NCBI GenBank assembly: GCA_002291495.1
Contig: DBAE01000262.1
Location: 3,800 to 13,362 of the forward strand
Direction: 5' to 3'
Source: Bacteriovoracaceae bacterium UBA1018
GTDB taxonomy: Bacteria > Bdellovibrionota > UBA1018
Length of the DNA: 9,563 nucleotides
The notes beneath the pieces were generated by a model that was not told the DNA's origin, ran no database searches, and saw only the letters and a list, made by a program, of their open reading frames with translations. Position 1 is the first letter of the stretch, and every line of letters starts with the position of its first letter. Both the position numbers and the translations under genes were made by a program. This document shows positions 1 to 7,275 of the stretch, piece after piece.

Positions 1-1271
1 TCGCCACTTCCGCCATCGCTATCTCCGCCAAGTCAGCAGTGCAACCCTCTCCTCAGATTTTGTTCACTCAAATTAGAGGCACTATTAATCCTGCGAGCTC
101 AGACTACCTTGAGACAGCTATCCGACGCGCCGAAAGTCTGAATGCACAGGCAGTCGTCGTCGAACTTGATACTCCAGGTGGACTTCTCACAAGTACACAC
201 TCCATGGCTCAAGCCATCGATAATTCAAGCGTCCCCGTCGTTGTCTATGTTACCCCGGGTGGAGCAAGTGCCACATCTGCTGGAGCTCTTCTTACAATCG
301 CAAGCCATGTCGCTGCCATGGCGCCAGGTTCTCATATTGGAGCTGCTCATCCAGTCGATTCGGGCGGCAAAGATATCGAGGGAGCGATGAAAGAAAAAGC
401 GCTCAACGATACCGTGGCCTTTTCGAAGGGGTTGGCAGAAATTCGTGGACGCAATCAACAGTTAGCAGAATTAGTCGTTTCTAAGAGCAAGAGCTTCACT
501 GCTAGTGAGGCCAAGAATCAAGGTTTGGTAGAAATCCTCGCAGCAAATCGAGAAGAACTCTTAAAAAGCTTAGATGGCCGAAAAGTAAAACTTAAAAAGG
601 GTGGAGAGCGAATCATCCGGACCGAAGGAGCTAGTGTTCAAGACTTGGAAATGAATTGGGGCCAAAAGCTCCTGAGCTTCCTAGCTAATCCAAACATCGC
701 GACTATGTTGATCACGATCGGCATGCTCTGCATCTATGTGGAGTTGAGTAGCCCAGGGATTGGTGTTGCTGGTGGGCTAGGGGTCATTTGCTTAATTGTC
801 GCATTCATCTCTTTTCAAATGCTTCCTATTTATACAGGTGGGTTAGTTCTTTTGTTATTAGGTATCGGGCTTTTTATCGGGGAAGCATTTGCAAGTACTC
901 ACGGTGCTATGGCAGTAGGTGGGTCGATCGCGCTCTTACTCGGAATGCTTTGGATGATCGATCCGGCACAATCTTCACTTCGGATCAGTCCTGCGATTTA
1001 CATTCCTGTAGTTTTACTATTAGGCGGTGGCGCTCTTGGAGTGGCCTATTTTGCTTCTCGAATTAAAAGACAAGTACAGGCCGCTCGCGAAGCAATCGGA
1101 GGCGGAGATCAAGCAGGCCTAGCGGGATATGTCGGGATAATTCAATCGGGTGGAAAGATTCTTATTCGAGGGGAACTCTGGGATTTTGACCCGGTAGATG
1201 GATTAAGTGTCGGAGATTCGGCGCAGGTGATTCAGGTGACCGGTATGCGAGTACAAGTTAAAAAAGTATAA
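1..1271 (+). CDS. nfeD: NfeD-family membrane-bound serine protease (long form), 5' end outside window
   Basis: Long-form NfeD: a ClpP-like serine protease domain on the outer face of the inner membrane, several membrane helices, and a C-terminal NfeD OB-fold. Numbering from the GTG at 39, the protease domain covers about residues 7-180. It contains ELDTPGG (42-48), a nucleophile region ASATSAG with likely catalytic Ser80, and likely partner Lys130 in [13 protein letters not shown]; these assignments rest on the NfeD/PH1510 family pattern. Hydrophobic helices fill about 220-340, and the OB-fold about 355-410. The GTG at 39 is probably not the true start: the frame is open to the left edge and encodes AISAKSA just before it, which looks like the end of a signal peptide, so the real start lies before position 1. 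The stop is 34 bases before the slipin start, which implies one transcript. NfeD proteases cleave slipin C-termini in studied relatives; that role here is inferred. Confidence 0.93.
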   Translation, partial: ATSAIAISAKSAVQPSPQILFTQIRGTINPASSDYLETAIRRAESLNAQAVVVELDTPGGLLTSTHSMAQAIDNSSVPVVVYVTPGGASATSAGALLTIASHVAAMAPGSHIGAAHPVDSGGKDIEGAMKEKALNDTVAFSKGLAEIRGRNQQLAELVVSKSKSFTASEAKNQGLVEILAANREELLKSLDGRKVKLKKGGERIIRTEGASVQDLEMNWGQKLLSFLANPNIATMLITIGMLCIYVELSSPGIGVAGGLGVICLIVAFISFQMLPIYTGGLVLLLLGIGLFIGEAFASTHGAMAVGGSIALLLGMLWMIDPAQSSLRISPAIYIPVVLLLGGGALGVAYFASRIKRQVQAAREAIGGGDQAGLAGYVGIIQSGGKILIRGELWDFDPVDGLSVGDSAQVIQVTGMRVQVKKV

Positions 1272-1292
1272 AAGTAGAAGTCAAAACGTTTT

Positions 1293-1299
1293 AAGGAGA
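1293..1299 (+). promoter_or_regulatory. Ribosome binding site that fixes the slipin start
   Basis: AAGGAGA lies 6 bases before the ATG at 1306. An in-frame TTG at 1300 directly abuts this motif and has no usable spacing, so the ATG at 1306 is the better start. Confidence 0.75.
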
Positions 1300-1305
1300 T
1301 TGCAG

Positions 1306-2067
1306 ATGGAATTTTTGTCAGGTGGATTTTTGTTTATCATTATCGTCGTAGGCATGTTCCTCTTTATGAGCCTTAAGGTGCTCAACGAATATGAAAGAGG
1401 AGTTGTTTTTCGTTTAGGTCGCATTATCGGTGCAAAGGGGCCAGGACTTATTATCCTCGTACCGATCATCGATCGTATGACTCGTGTCGATATGCGTACG
1501 GTGACTATGGACGTTCCGCCTCAAGATGTTATCACTCGCGATAACGTCACGATCAAAGTCAACGCGGTTGTTTACTTTCGAGTAGTCGAGCCAAATCGCG
1601 CCGTTGTTGAAGTTGAAAATTACCTCATGGCCACTTCCAAGCTCTCGCAAACGACTTTGCGCTCAGTACTTGGTCAAGTCGAGCTTGATGAGCTCTTGGC
1701 ATCTCGTGAAAACATTAATCATCGTTTACAAGGGATCTTAGACTCTCAGACGGGTCCTTGGGGCGTGAAGGTTTCAAACGTTGAAGTAAAACAGATTGAC
1801 CTTCCTCTAGAGATGCAACGTGCGATGGCCAAGCAAGCCGAAGCCGAGCGTGAACGTCGAGCTAAGATCATTGCCTCAGAAGGGGAGATGCAAGCTTCTC
1901 AAAAACTTGCCGAAGCCGCGCATGTGATGAACTCGGAGCCGCTTACCCTTCAGCTCCGTTACCTTCAGACTCTTCGTGAGATGGCTAACGACCGAGCGAC
2001 CGCTACCGTAATCATTCCATTTCCGATGGAGATGATGAGAGCGTTTACAGGCAATACTTCGAAATAG
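1306..2067 (+). CDS. Slipin / stomatin-like SPFH (band 7) membrane protein
   Basis: A 253-residue slipin: an inner-membrane scaffold that oligomerises and works with NfeD in membrane protein quality control. One N-terminal hydrophobic segment (about 7-23) anchors it. The SPFH domain follows, with [13 protein letters not shown] (28-40), KGPGL (45-49) and a Pro-rich [10 protein letters not shown] (71-80). The stomatin signature is clear around [19 protein letters not shown] (105-123). A charged helical region rich in [12 protein letters not shown] (179-190) precedes a short hydrophobic C-terminus (VIIPFP, 235-240). The length is normal for a prokaryotic stomatin. It follows nfeD by 34 bases, the usual arrangement for this pair. 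Nothing appears to be missing. The next gene is convergent and ends only 6 bases away. Confidence 0.96.
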   Translation: MEFLSGGFLFIIIVVGMFLFMSLKVLNEYERGVVFRLGRIIGAKGPGLIILVPIIDRMTRVDMRTVTMDVPPQDVITRDNVTIKVNAVVYFRVVEPNRAVVEVENYLMATSKLSQTTLRSVLGQVELDELLASRENINHRLQGILDSQTGPWGVKVSNVEVKQIDLPLEMQRAMAKQAEAERERRAKIIASEGEMQASQKLAEAAHVMNSEPLTLQLRYLQTLREMANDRATATVIIPFPMEMMRAFTGNTSK

Positions 2068-2073
2068 AGTCCG

Positions 2074-2952
2074 TTACTCGAGCTTGAGTTCGGCGTATCC
2101 GATTGGGAAATATCTAGCAGGTTTGCCATTCCAAATTAGCGTGGAGCCTTCTTTGACGTGAAGATCTCCGCGAAGGATGATTCCTTCCGGTGTGACGTCA
2201 GGTCTCAGTCGTAACTCAAGCTCGAACTGGCCTAGTCGCTGATTGTCTTCAGGCTTAGAACGGAGACGGATTGAAAATGCCTCTGTCTTGAGCTTCTCAT
2301 CTGAGCGAGGGGCCGAGAGGTGAACCGGTTCAGCAAGTTCGGGATAACCGCCACTAAAAAAAGTGGGAGCAGCAGGATCTGGCTTACATTGGATGTATGG
2401 ACGAGCATCGTCGCTAAAGCGACAGTTCGAGCTCCGCTCCCAAAGCATAAAATAAGGTGTACGTTGAAAGAGGCTGAGGATCGTATCCATATAATCAGCG
2501 TTAACTTGGTCCCGAACAGAATTTAAGCAGAAGGATACTTCTTCAAGTTCTTCCGCTCCGCTTAGCATCGCATTTTCAGAACTTGTTGAAGGTAAACAAC
2601 CATAGGAGCGCGCGATCGAGGCTGGAAAAGGTTTCGGCACTTCTTCGCCTAAAGCGACAACATGAGGAGTGAGAGCTTCACTTTTTTTCTGAAACTCGTT
2701 CATGTTTTTCGTTTGATCAAAAACAACTTTCCATTGCTCTTCTGTAATGCCTTCTTCAAAGACAACGACCATGAGCTGCTTAATCTTTCGCCCGCGAATG
2801 GAGTTGATATCGGCCGAAGAGCCAACTAGCGGAAGAAGAGATGAAACGGGAGTCTCTACAGACTGATGTCCACCGCATCCACTTGCCACCAGTACGGCGA
2901 GAGTACAGATCAACGAAGATTGAAAACCAGACAGACGGATAAATCGACTCAT
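2074..2952 (-). CDS. Predicted lipoprotein of unknown function, last gene of envelope operon
   Basis: I do not recognise this 292-residue protein. Its N-terminus is a lipoprotein signal: basic MSRFIR, a hydrophobic stretch SLICTLAVLV, then ASGC with the lipidated Cys at residue 26. Residue +2 is Gly, so outer-membrane sorting is plausible. The mature part is mixed alpha/beta with no transmembrane helix. It has an E/K-rich stretch near residues 65-100, a few Cys, and a C-terminal region of alternating residues (FELELRLRP) that suggests beta-strands. An ATG at 2958 is also in frame, but AGAGG at 2964-2960 is 1 base from it and 7 bases from the ATG at 2952, so I chose 2952. The preceding barrel gene stops at 2963, so the two are probably translationally coupled. 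It converges on the slipin gene with a 6-base gap and no clear terminator between them. Confidence 0.85.
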   Translation of the reverse strand: MSRFIRLSGFQSSLICTLAVLVASGCGGHQSVETPVSSLLPLVGSSADINSIRGRKIKQLMVVVFEEGITEEQWKVVFDQTKNMNEFQKKSEALTPHVVALGEEVPKPFPASIARSYGCLPSTSSENAMLSGAEELEEVSFCLNSVRDQVNADYMDTILSLFQRTPYFMLWERSSNCRFSDDARPYIQCKPDPAAPTFFSGGYPELAEPVHLSAPRSDEKLKTEAFSIRLRSKPEDNQRLGQFELELRLRPDVTPEGIILRGDLHVKEGSTLIWNGKPARYFPIGYAELKLE

Positions 2953-2959
2953 ACTCATG

Positions 2960-2964
2960 CCTCT
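2960..2964 (-). promoter_or_regulatory. Ribosome binding site of the lipoprotein gene
   Basis: AGAGG on the minus strand overlaps the stop codon region of the upstream barrel gene. Its 7-base spacing favours the ATG at 2952 over the ATG at 2958. Confidence 0.5.
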
Positions 2965-4210
2965 AGAAAAATAATGATGTCTGAACTGAAAAGACCGGCT
3001 CAGCTAAAGTGTTCTGCCCAGAAATGGGTAAACCGAAACCTGCTAGAACTTGTCCTGGCATCACAAATTTTCCTTCTAAGAAAGGTTGGATGGAGTTGAG
3101 TTCGATCGCAAACTGCATCGAGTTCAGCATTTCTCCGCTTTCGCGATCTAAGACGGAGTATCGTTCCGTTGTAAATCTCTGTCCTCGATATTGGGTCTTA
3201 AGTCTTCTTTGATGCTGAAGACCCGCTTGAAAAGTGACGACTCTCGAAACAGAAAATCTCGGAATAATGCTCGCGTCGTATTCGAGTCCTTGAGAAACAC
3301 GAACCGTTTCGGTTTCTTCTGGCAAGAGGTCATCTTCGTGTTTCGGGATACGACGAACTTGCTGAGTCGCAAATGGCACGAGCGCCCCACCTGTGACTGA
3401 AACAGTGAAACGTTTCCAATAGTAAGAAGAGATGAGACGCCCGCCAGCACCCCATCGACCGTCTCCGGTCTTGAACTGATAGAGGTCATTTGGATCTGCT
3501 CTTTTTCCTGTAGGGATTAATACAGATGCTCGAGCTCCGTGTTTCCAGCCTTTTGATCGCTGGACAACATCGGGAACAATTGGAATCTCTAAGCGACAAT
3601 CACCGATCGAACTCACGTCGGTAACGGGCTCAAATCGATAACCCAGTTCGGCTAAGCGTGTCTCAAAACCATTATTAAGTGCCTGCGCAAAGGTATTGCC
3701 AGCTGTGTGTTCACCCCGTTCATGAAAACTGGAGACTAGACCCCGAGCGCTATCGGAGGCTTGATAAGCCACCCTCGCTTCTGCGTGAAACTTAATAACA
3801 GGCACAACCAAAAAAGCTCCAATGGTATCGGTGATGCCATGGCCGAGTACAAAAACGTCTGCTTTCAAGTCACCTGCAAAATTGGCCGAGTAAGAGCCTG
3901 CGCTATCGTCTAAATTTCGAATGGCACTTGAGCTTGAAAGGAGGCCTCCGAGTTGCTGCCGCCGTATGCCGGCTTCTGATACGATCGTCTTCCATTTGAT
4001 ATTTTGGGAGAAGTTAGAACTGACTGGTTCAGTCTTTCCGCCAGTCGTGTAACGAGAATCAATCGAACTCCAGAGCCTAATCCAAGTCGCCATCGAACGA
4101 TGTTGGGGGAGGGTTGATGCTCGATCTCCACCCACATTAGGCAAGAGTGCTGCTTCACTAACAGAAGAGAACAACAATAAACCAAGAACCAAAAATGAAA
4201 TACGAATCAT
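2963..4210 (-). CDS. Predicted outer-membrane beta-barrel protein
   Basis: A 415-residue secreted protein. The signal peptide is MIRISFLVLGLLLFSSVSEA, with likely cleavage after residue 20 (SEA|ALL). The mature protein has no long hydrophobic helix but many short alternating strands rich in Gly and aromatics, for example GWKHGARASVLIPTGK, ISSYYWKRFTVSVTGG and VTFQAGLQHQRR. It ends in SVQTSLFF; a terminal Phe on an amphipathic strand is the usual signal for BAM-dependent outer-membrane insertion. The segment ITDTIGAFLVVPV followed by a TG-rich strand resembles FadL/phenol-degradation MetA-type transporter barrels, but this is a loose likeness. The start ATG overlaps the stop of the upstream TPR gene as ATGA, with AAGGA 3 bases before it, so translation is coupled. 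It probably forms a pore or envelope-assembly component with its two operon partners; the substrate is unknown. Confidence 0.85.
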   Translation of the reverse strand: MIRISFLVLGLLLFSSVSEAALLPNVGGDRASTLPQHRSMATWIRLWSSIDSRYTTGGKTEPVSSNFSQNIKWKTIVSEAGIRRQQLGGLLSSSSAIRNLDDSAGSYSANFAGDLKADVFVLGHGITDTIGAFLVVPVIKFHAEARVAYQASDSARGLVSSFHERGEHTAGNTFAQALNNGFETRLAELGYRFEPVTDVSSIGDCRLEIPIVPDVVQRSKGWKHGARASVLIPTGKRADPNDLYQFKTGDGRWGAGGRLISSYYWKRFTVSVTGGALVPFATQQVRRIPKHEDDLLPEETETVRVSQGLEYDASIIPRFSVSRVVTFQAGLQHQRRLKTQYRGQRFTTERYSVLDRESGEMLNSMQFAIELNSIQPFLEGKFVMPGQVLAGFGLPISGQNTLAEPVFSVQTSLFF

Positions 4211-5013
4211 AAATCCTTCAGGAGTTTTTCAGCTTCTTTTTGGTCTTTTTTCGTGTCTGCGACTCTGTCCGGGTTAAAGGTGTATGGATCCTTCGCGATT
4301 AGGTCTTTCAGAATTTTTCTCGCTTCGTCTTCTCTTTCGAGCTCTTTAAGAAGTCGAGCGTAGTAGAGAACATTGACGGAATAATGAGGAGCTTTTTTGT
4401 AAGCGAGTTCTAGATTTTGGGTGGCGATCTTTATATCTCCTCCCGCAAAGCTTCCAATTTCTGTTTTTAGGAGATTCATAAATCCGAGCACTCGATTTGG
4501 ACCGTATCCATCCACTTCGGGCTCTAACTTCAATGCTTTTCTAAATAATGGAACGATTTCCTTCTCAGATCTCATGACATTCAAAGGGATCTGAAGTGAG
4601 AGTGAGCCGATATCGATACCGTTTTCACGATCCTTTTCTTCACTTCGTAGAGAGATAAAGATTCCCTTCCAATAATATCCACTCCCTTTGGTAGGAAACT
4701 CCGCGATGAGAGATTCAGCAGCCTGGATGGCTTTTTCACAAAAGTTAAATCGGTCTTTTGAAACCTGAGTGGTCTGATAGGCCCAAACTGCTGATTGAGC
4801 GACGGCCACTAGAGCGTTGTGTCTGAGGGAGGAAGCTTTTTCATGGGTATTAGCTTCGTTCATGAAGCAATCCACACTTGCGAGTGCGAACTGATGTCTA
4901 TCGCGATCTGTATAATACTTTTGGCAATCTGAAAGTTCAGATGCAAAGACATTTAAACTAAAAAGGCCACAGGTAAGAATACACAGCCGTGAGATGGCCG
5001 AAAGGTTCGACAT
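4207..5013 (-). CDS. Secreted TPR-repeat protein, TatT-like
   Basis: A 268-residue protein with a signal peptide (hydrophobic CILTCGLFSLNVFA, likely cleaved after residue 24). The rest is almost all helical. TPR-like pairs can be seen at about 90-125 (CEKAIQAAESLIAEFP...GYYWKGIF), 150-180 (VPLFRKALKLEP..GYGPNRVLGF) and 195-240 (ATQNLELAYKKAP...ARLLKEL...ARKILKDL). The run GYYWKG / KALKLEP / GPNRVLG / GGD / LE.A resembles TatT, the periplasmic TPR partner of some TRAP transporters, but no TRAP genes are in this window. It therefore more likely serves as a periplasmic adaptor for the barrel and lipoprotein encoded downstream. It is the first gene of the operon. The start is preceded only by a G-run (GGGGG, 5 bases plus), a weak ribosome site. 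Confidence 0.83.
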   Translation of the reverse strand: MSNLSAISRLCILTCGLFSLNVFASELSDCQKYYTDRDRHQFALASVDCFMNEANTHEKASSLRHNALVAVAQSAVWAYQTTQVSKDRFNFCEKAIQAAESLIAEFPTKGSGYYWKGIFISLRSEEKDRENGIDIGSLSLQIPLNVMRSEKEIVPLFRKALKLEPEVDGYGPNRVLGFMNLLKTEIGSFAGGDIKIATQNLELAYKKAPHYSVNVLYYARLLKELEREDEARKILKDLIAKDPYTFNPDRVADTKKDQKEAEKLLKDL

Positions 5014-5055
5014 AAAAGCCCCCGAAATTTTTGGTTGGGCTCACGCGTACCTGAG

Positions 5056-5073
5056 GTGGACTTAATTGTCCAC
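5056..5073. repeat. Inverted repeat GTGGAC-N6-GTCCAC in operon leader
   Basis: Two perfect 6-base arms flank TTAATT. The dyad lies between the TATAAT box at 5101-5096 and the TPR gene start at 5013. It could be an operator or a leader hairpin. There is no T-tract, so it is not a terminator. Confidence 0.45.
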
Positions 5074-5095
5074 GGACGAAAATAAAAAAATTACG

Positions 5096-5101
5096 ATTAT
5101 A
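5096..5101 (-). promoter_or_regulatory. Possible -10 box for the TPR-barrel-lipoprotein operon
   Basis: TATAAT, a perfect -10 consensus, lies on the minus strand about 83 bases before the TPR gene start and just after the ferritin terminator. I see no good -35 at 16-18 bases; the only TTG nearby is within the terminator stem. Tentative. Confidence 0.35.
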
Positions 5102-5108
5102 ATAAGAC

Positions 5109-5140
5109 AAAAGCGATACAAGAGGTCTTGTATCGCTTTT
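5109..5140 (-). terminator. Rho-independent terminator of the ferritin-like gene
   Basis: A perfect 15-bp inverted repeat (5109-5123 with 5126-5140) separated by GG. The stem includes GCGATACAAGA. On the minus strand it is followed by TTTT then a T-rich run, 29 bases after the ferritin-like stop. On the plus strand it also ends in TTTTT, so it may act in both directions. Confidence 0.8.
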
Positions 5141-5168
5141 TGCAATGGTTTTATCTGTAGATCTGATT

Positions 5169-5609
5169 TTAAACTGGGTTTCGAAGCATCTTGCGAACTT
5201 CTTCGACGTGTTCAGTCTCTGTCCGAACGAAGTCACGGGCCATTTCTTCAAGAGCGATGTCGTCACCTGAAACGCGAACGAGATCTTTATAGAGCTCTAG
5301 AGTTTCGAGTTCGAATTTTAAACTCTCATTAAGAATGACTGGAATTGCATGTTGATGAGTTTCCTCAACGGTTGCAGACACCACTGGAGGATGCCCTCCC
5401 AATGCGGTGATCTTTTCTCCAATGATAATTGCATGAGCTGAGCTTTCATTGGCCTGATCACGAAACCATTTTTGAATCGGGATACGATTGTGTCCCATAA
5501 TCATGAAAGAGTAGTGGAGATAGCGGATGATGCCTGCCATCTCGGCTTGAAAGAGTTTATTTAAACACGACATCACTTCTTTGCTTGCGGTCACTTGTTC
5601 ATTTGCCAT
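5169..5609 (-). CDS. Ferritin-like / bacterioferritin-family diiron protein
   Basis: A 146-residue four-helix-bundle protein of the bacterioferritin/ferritin-like superfamily, expected in the cytoplasm for iron storage or oxidative-stress protection. Likely metal ligands by helix are: A, Glu23 in QAEMAGIIRYLHY; B, His59 in NESSAHA; C, Glu100 in LKFELETLELY; D, Glu131 and His134 in RTETEHVEE. Two points are unusual. In helix B the Glu (55) sits four residues before His rather than three, with Ser at the usual Glu site. The Met that binds haem in classical Bfr (two before His) is Ser57, so haem binding in the Bfr manner is unlikely. ITALGGHPP (67-75) is typical of the loop after helix B. The gene is single, with its own terminator, and no strong Shine-Dalgarno is visible before its ATG. 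Other members of the superfamily with this ESxxHA pattern may exist; I cannot name the subfamily. Confidence 0.88.
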   Translation of the reverse strand: MANEQVTASKEVMSCLNKLFQAEMAGIIRYLHYSFMIMGHNRIPIQKWFRDQANESSAHAIIIGEKITALGGHPPVVSATVEETHQHAIPVILNESLKFELETLELYKDLVRVSGDDIALEEMARDFVRTETEHVEEVRKMLRNPV

Positions 5610-5776
5610 GAGACTGTTTTAAACAAAGGCTACGCATAAAAGCAAGGAATAGTGCTTCAAAAGCGTCACAGAACTGACATGGAATTATTAACCGCCGAGC
5701 TGCATACTAGTAAGACCCGCTTATGTAGTGAGTGGTCAAGCGCGTTGTAAATATTCTAGGAAGGAATCGGAGACGC

Positions 5777-7048
5777 ATGGTTTTAAGAATGATACTCATT
5801 CTCTATTTTGGAAGTTACTCGTCCTTCGTGGAAGCTTCAATTCCAAAAACGTCTCTTGAAACAACTCAGTCGATACGTATCAGGCTCGTTCAAAGTCCAG
5901 ATGCAGTTGAGATCAGAGGCTTTGATTTAAAATTCTTCGATCAACATCGTCCGCAGTTTTATGCTTCACGCTTGAGCTCTTGGAGATTTCATTGTTCCAA
6001 TCAATCAGGCAATCTCACCGTAAAAGCCTATCCACGCGATACTCATAAACTCTCAGACGTCCAGACCTATGATGGCGCAGTGATGGTTACAACTCCTGCG
6101 GGATTTCTAACTTTTCAGGGACGCCCCTATCGTGAAAAAATTTGGATTCATGCTGTTAAGCAAGGCGACCAAGTCGTTTGTGAAGCCGTTAATCACGTCG
6201 ATGTAGAAAAGTACCTCGATGGGCTCGTCAATGCAGAGTTTTCGGCCAAGTGGAATGAAGAGGCGATTGCAGCCCAGGTCATTGCTGCGCGCACCTATGC
6301 TTTTTACCAAATGAATCGAGCACGTGAACGACCCAAATCTCGCTTTGATGTGGATGCGACAACAAAAGATCAAGTCTACGACGGCACCATGAAAGAGGAC
6401 TATCGATCTTCGCGAAGTGTGAACCGAACACGTGGGATAGTGTTGAAGCCTACCTTGAGTGCGAGCGAGCCGATCAAGGCATTTTATCACTCGACCTGTG
6501 GTGGTTTGACTGAACTTCCGTCACGCGTTTGGGGCCCTGGAAAGTATCCTGGATTTAAGCGAATTGTGACTTGTTCCTATTGTTCGGCCTCGCCGCGTTT
6601 TCAATGGAATATCGATCTGCAGACGGCAGACATTAAAGAATTTATTTTGCGTTCGGCTCGCGACGCCGACTTTTCAAAACAGTGGCCACATAACTGGGAG
6701 CAGCTGATCCGAAATGGTGAGCTGGCAAACTTGCGAGTTCAAAACGATCAGGAGTCGGGTCGGGTCAAAAAGGTCGTAAGCATCTGGAAAACTCCTGATT
6801 TTAAATACCAGGAATTGATCATTCCCGCCGTAAAGTTTCGCAACTGGATGGGCGCCGCAAAGATGCGTAGCACTGCGTTTCAGATCTCTCGGAACGCTTC
6901 AGGAGACTGGGAATTTCGCGGGCGAGGCAATGGTCACGGCGTCGGGATGTGCCAGTGGGGAGCTAAAGTCATGGGCGAAAAAGGCTTTAAGATGGAAGCA
7001 ATCCTAAAGCATTACTATCCAGACGCGGTGCTAGCGCGGGCTTGGTGA
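5777..7048 (+). CDS. SpoIID/LytB-domain protein, secreted peptidoglycan-processing enzyme
   Basis: A 423-residue secreted protein. Family members such as SpoIID are lytic transglycosylases that cut glycan strands lacking stem peptides. The chosen ATG at 5777 gives a compact signal peptide (MVLRMILILYFGSYSSFVEA, cut before SIPK). It is preceded by AGGAA at 5762 and GGAG at 5769. An in-frame GTG at 5732 has no ribosome site and would add a basic tail. The SpoIID core runs from about residue 140: VDVEKYLDGLVNAEF with likely catalytic Glu154, then AAQVIAARTYAF. A probable zinc site is formed by His238 and Cys241 in YHSTCGG with the CSYC pair (266, 269). The diagnostic GHGVGMCQWGA (386-396) and ILKHYYPDA close the domain. 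Residues 20-130 are an uncharacterised N-terminal part. It is divergent from the ferritin-like gene; the 167 bases between hold both promoters but no clear consensus. Confidence 0.93.
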   Translation: MVLRMILILYFGSYSSFVEASIPKTSLETTQSIRIRLVQSPDAVEIRGFDLKFFDQHRPQFYASRLSSWRFHCSNQSGNLTVKAYPRDTHKLSDVQTYDGAVMVTTPAGFLTFQGRPYREKIWIHAVKQGDQVVCEAVNHVDVEKYLDGLVNAEFSAKWNEEAIAAQVIAARTYAFYQMNRARERPKSRFDVDATTKDQVYDGTMKEDYRSSRSVNRTRGIVLKPTLSASEPIKAFYHSTCGGLTELPSRVWGPGKYPGFKRIVTCSYCSASPRFQWNIDLQTADIKEFILRSARDADFSKQWPHNWEQLIRNGELANLRVQNDQESGRVKKVVSIWKTPDFKYQELIIPAVKFRNWMGAAKMRSTAFQISRNASGDWEFRGRGNGHGVGMCQWGAKVMGEKGFKMEAILKHYYPDAVLARAW

Positions 7049-7185
7049 TTGCGCAGGCCTGGCGAGCACACGTGGAGGGGGTATTGGCCCATGTACTGTC
7101 TAGCGATACGTAAGTAAATCCTACTAAAATCAAGTGTTACCTTTGTCCCTTTAGCCCACAATGCTCACTTTACAGATGTCTATTA

Positions 7186-7215
7186 TTTACGCAGTTAAAC
7201 GATAATAAATCTAAT
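7186..7215 (+). promoter_or_regulatory. Possible promoter for the coiled-coil secreted protein gene
   Basis: TTTACG (7186-7191) and TCTAAT (7210-7215) are 18 bases apart, 60 bases before the gene start, in an AT-rich stretch. The match is moderate. The rest of the 7049-7275 gap shows no gene, RNA or clear terminator. Confidence 0.25.
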
Positions 7216-7263
7216 TATTACAAATACCTTTCTTGGCTTCACCATTGCAGTAGAAATCTTAAG

Positions 7264-7270
7264 AGAGAGG
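7264..7270 (+). promoter_or_regulatory. Ribosome binding site of the coiled-coil secreted protein
   Basis: AGAGAGG lies 5 bases before the ATG at 7276 and supports that start. Confidence 0.6.
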
Positions 7271-7275
7271 TAACC

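Noticed and set aside
2076..2089. Near-palindrome ACTCGAGCTTGAGT as a bidirectional terminator between the convergent slipin and lipoprotein genes
   Set aside because: The stem is about 5 bp with a G-T pair and has no T-tract; it lies within the coding end of the lipoprotein gene.
3148..3489. Minus-strand ORF of 113 codons
   Set aside because: It is an alternative frame inside the barrel gene, whose signal peptide and terminal strand are convincing.
4958..5266. Minus-strand ORF of 102 codons
   Set aside because: It overlaps the end of the ferritin-like gene, the hairpin terminator and the TPR start in another frame; no ribosome site or domain.
5615..5625. TGTTTTAAACA dyad just before the ferritin-like start as an iron-regulator (Fur-type) site
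   Set aside because: It is too short and does not resemble the GATAATGATAATCATTATC-type consensus; chance in AT-rich DNA is likely.
6107..6490. Minus-strand ORF of 127 codons
   Set aside because: It is antisense to the SpoIID catalytic region and has no protein-like features.
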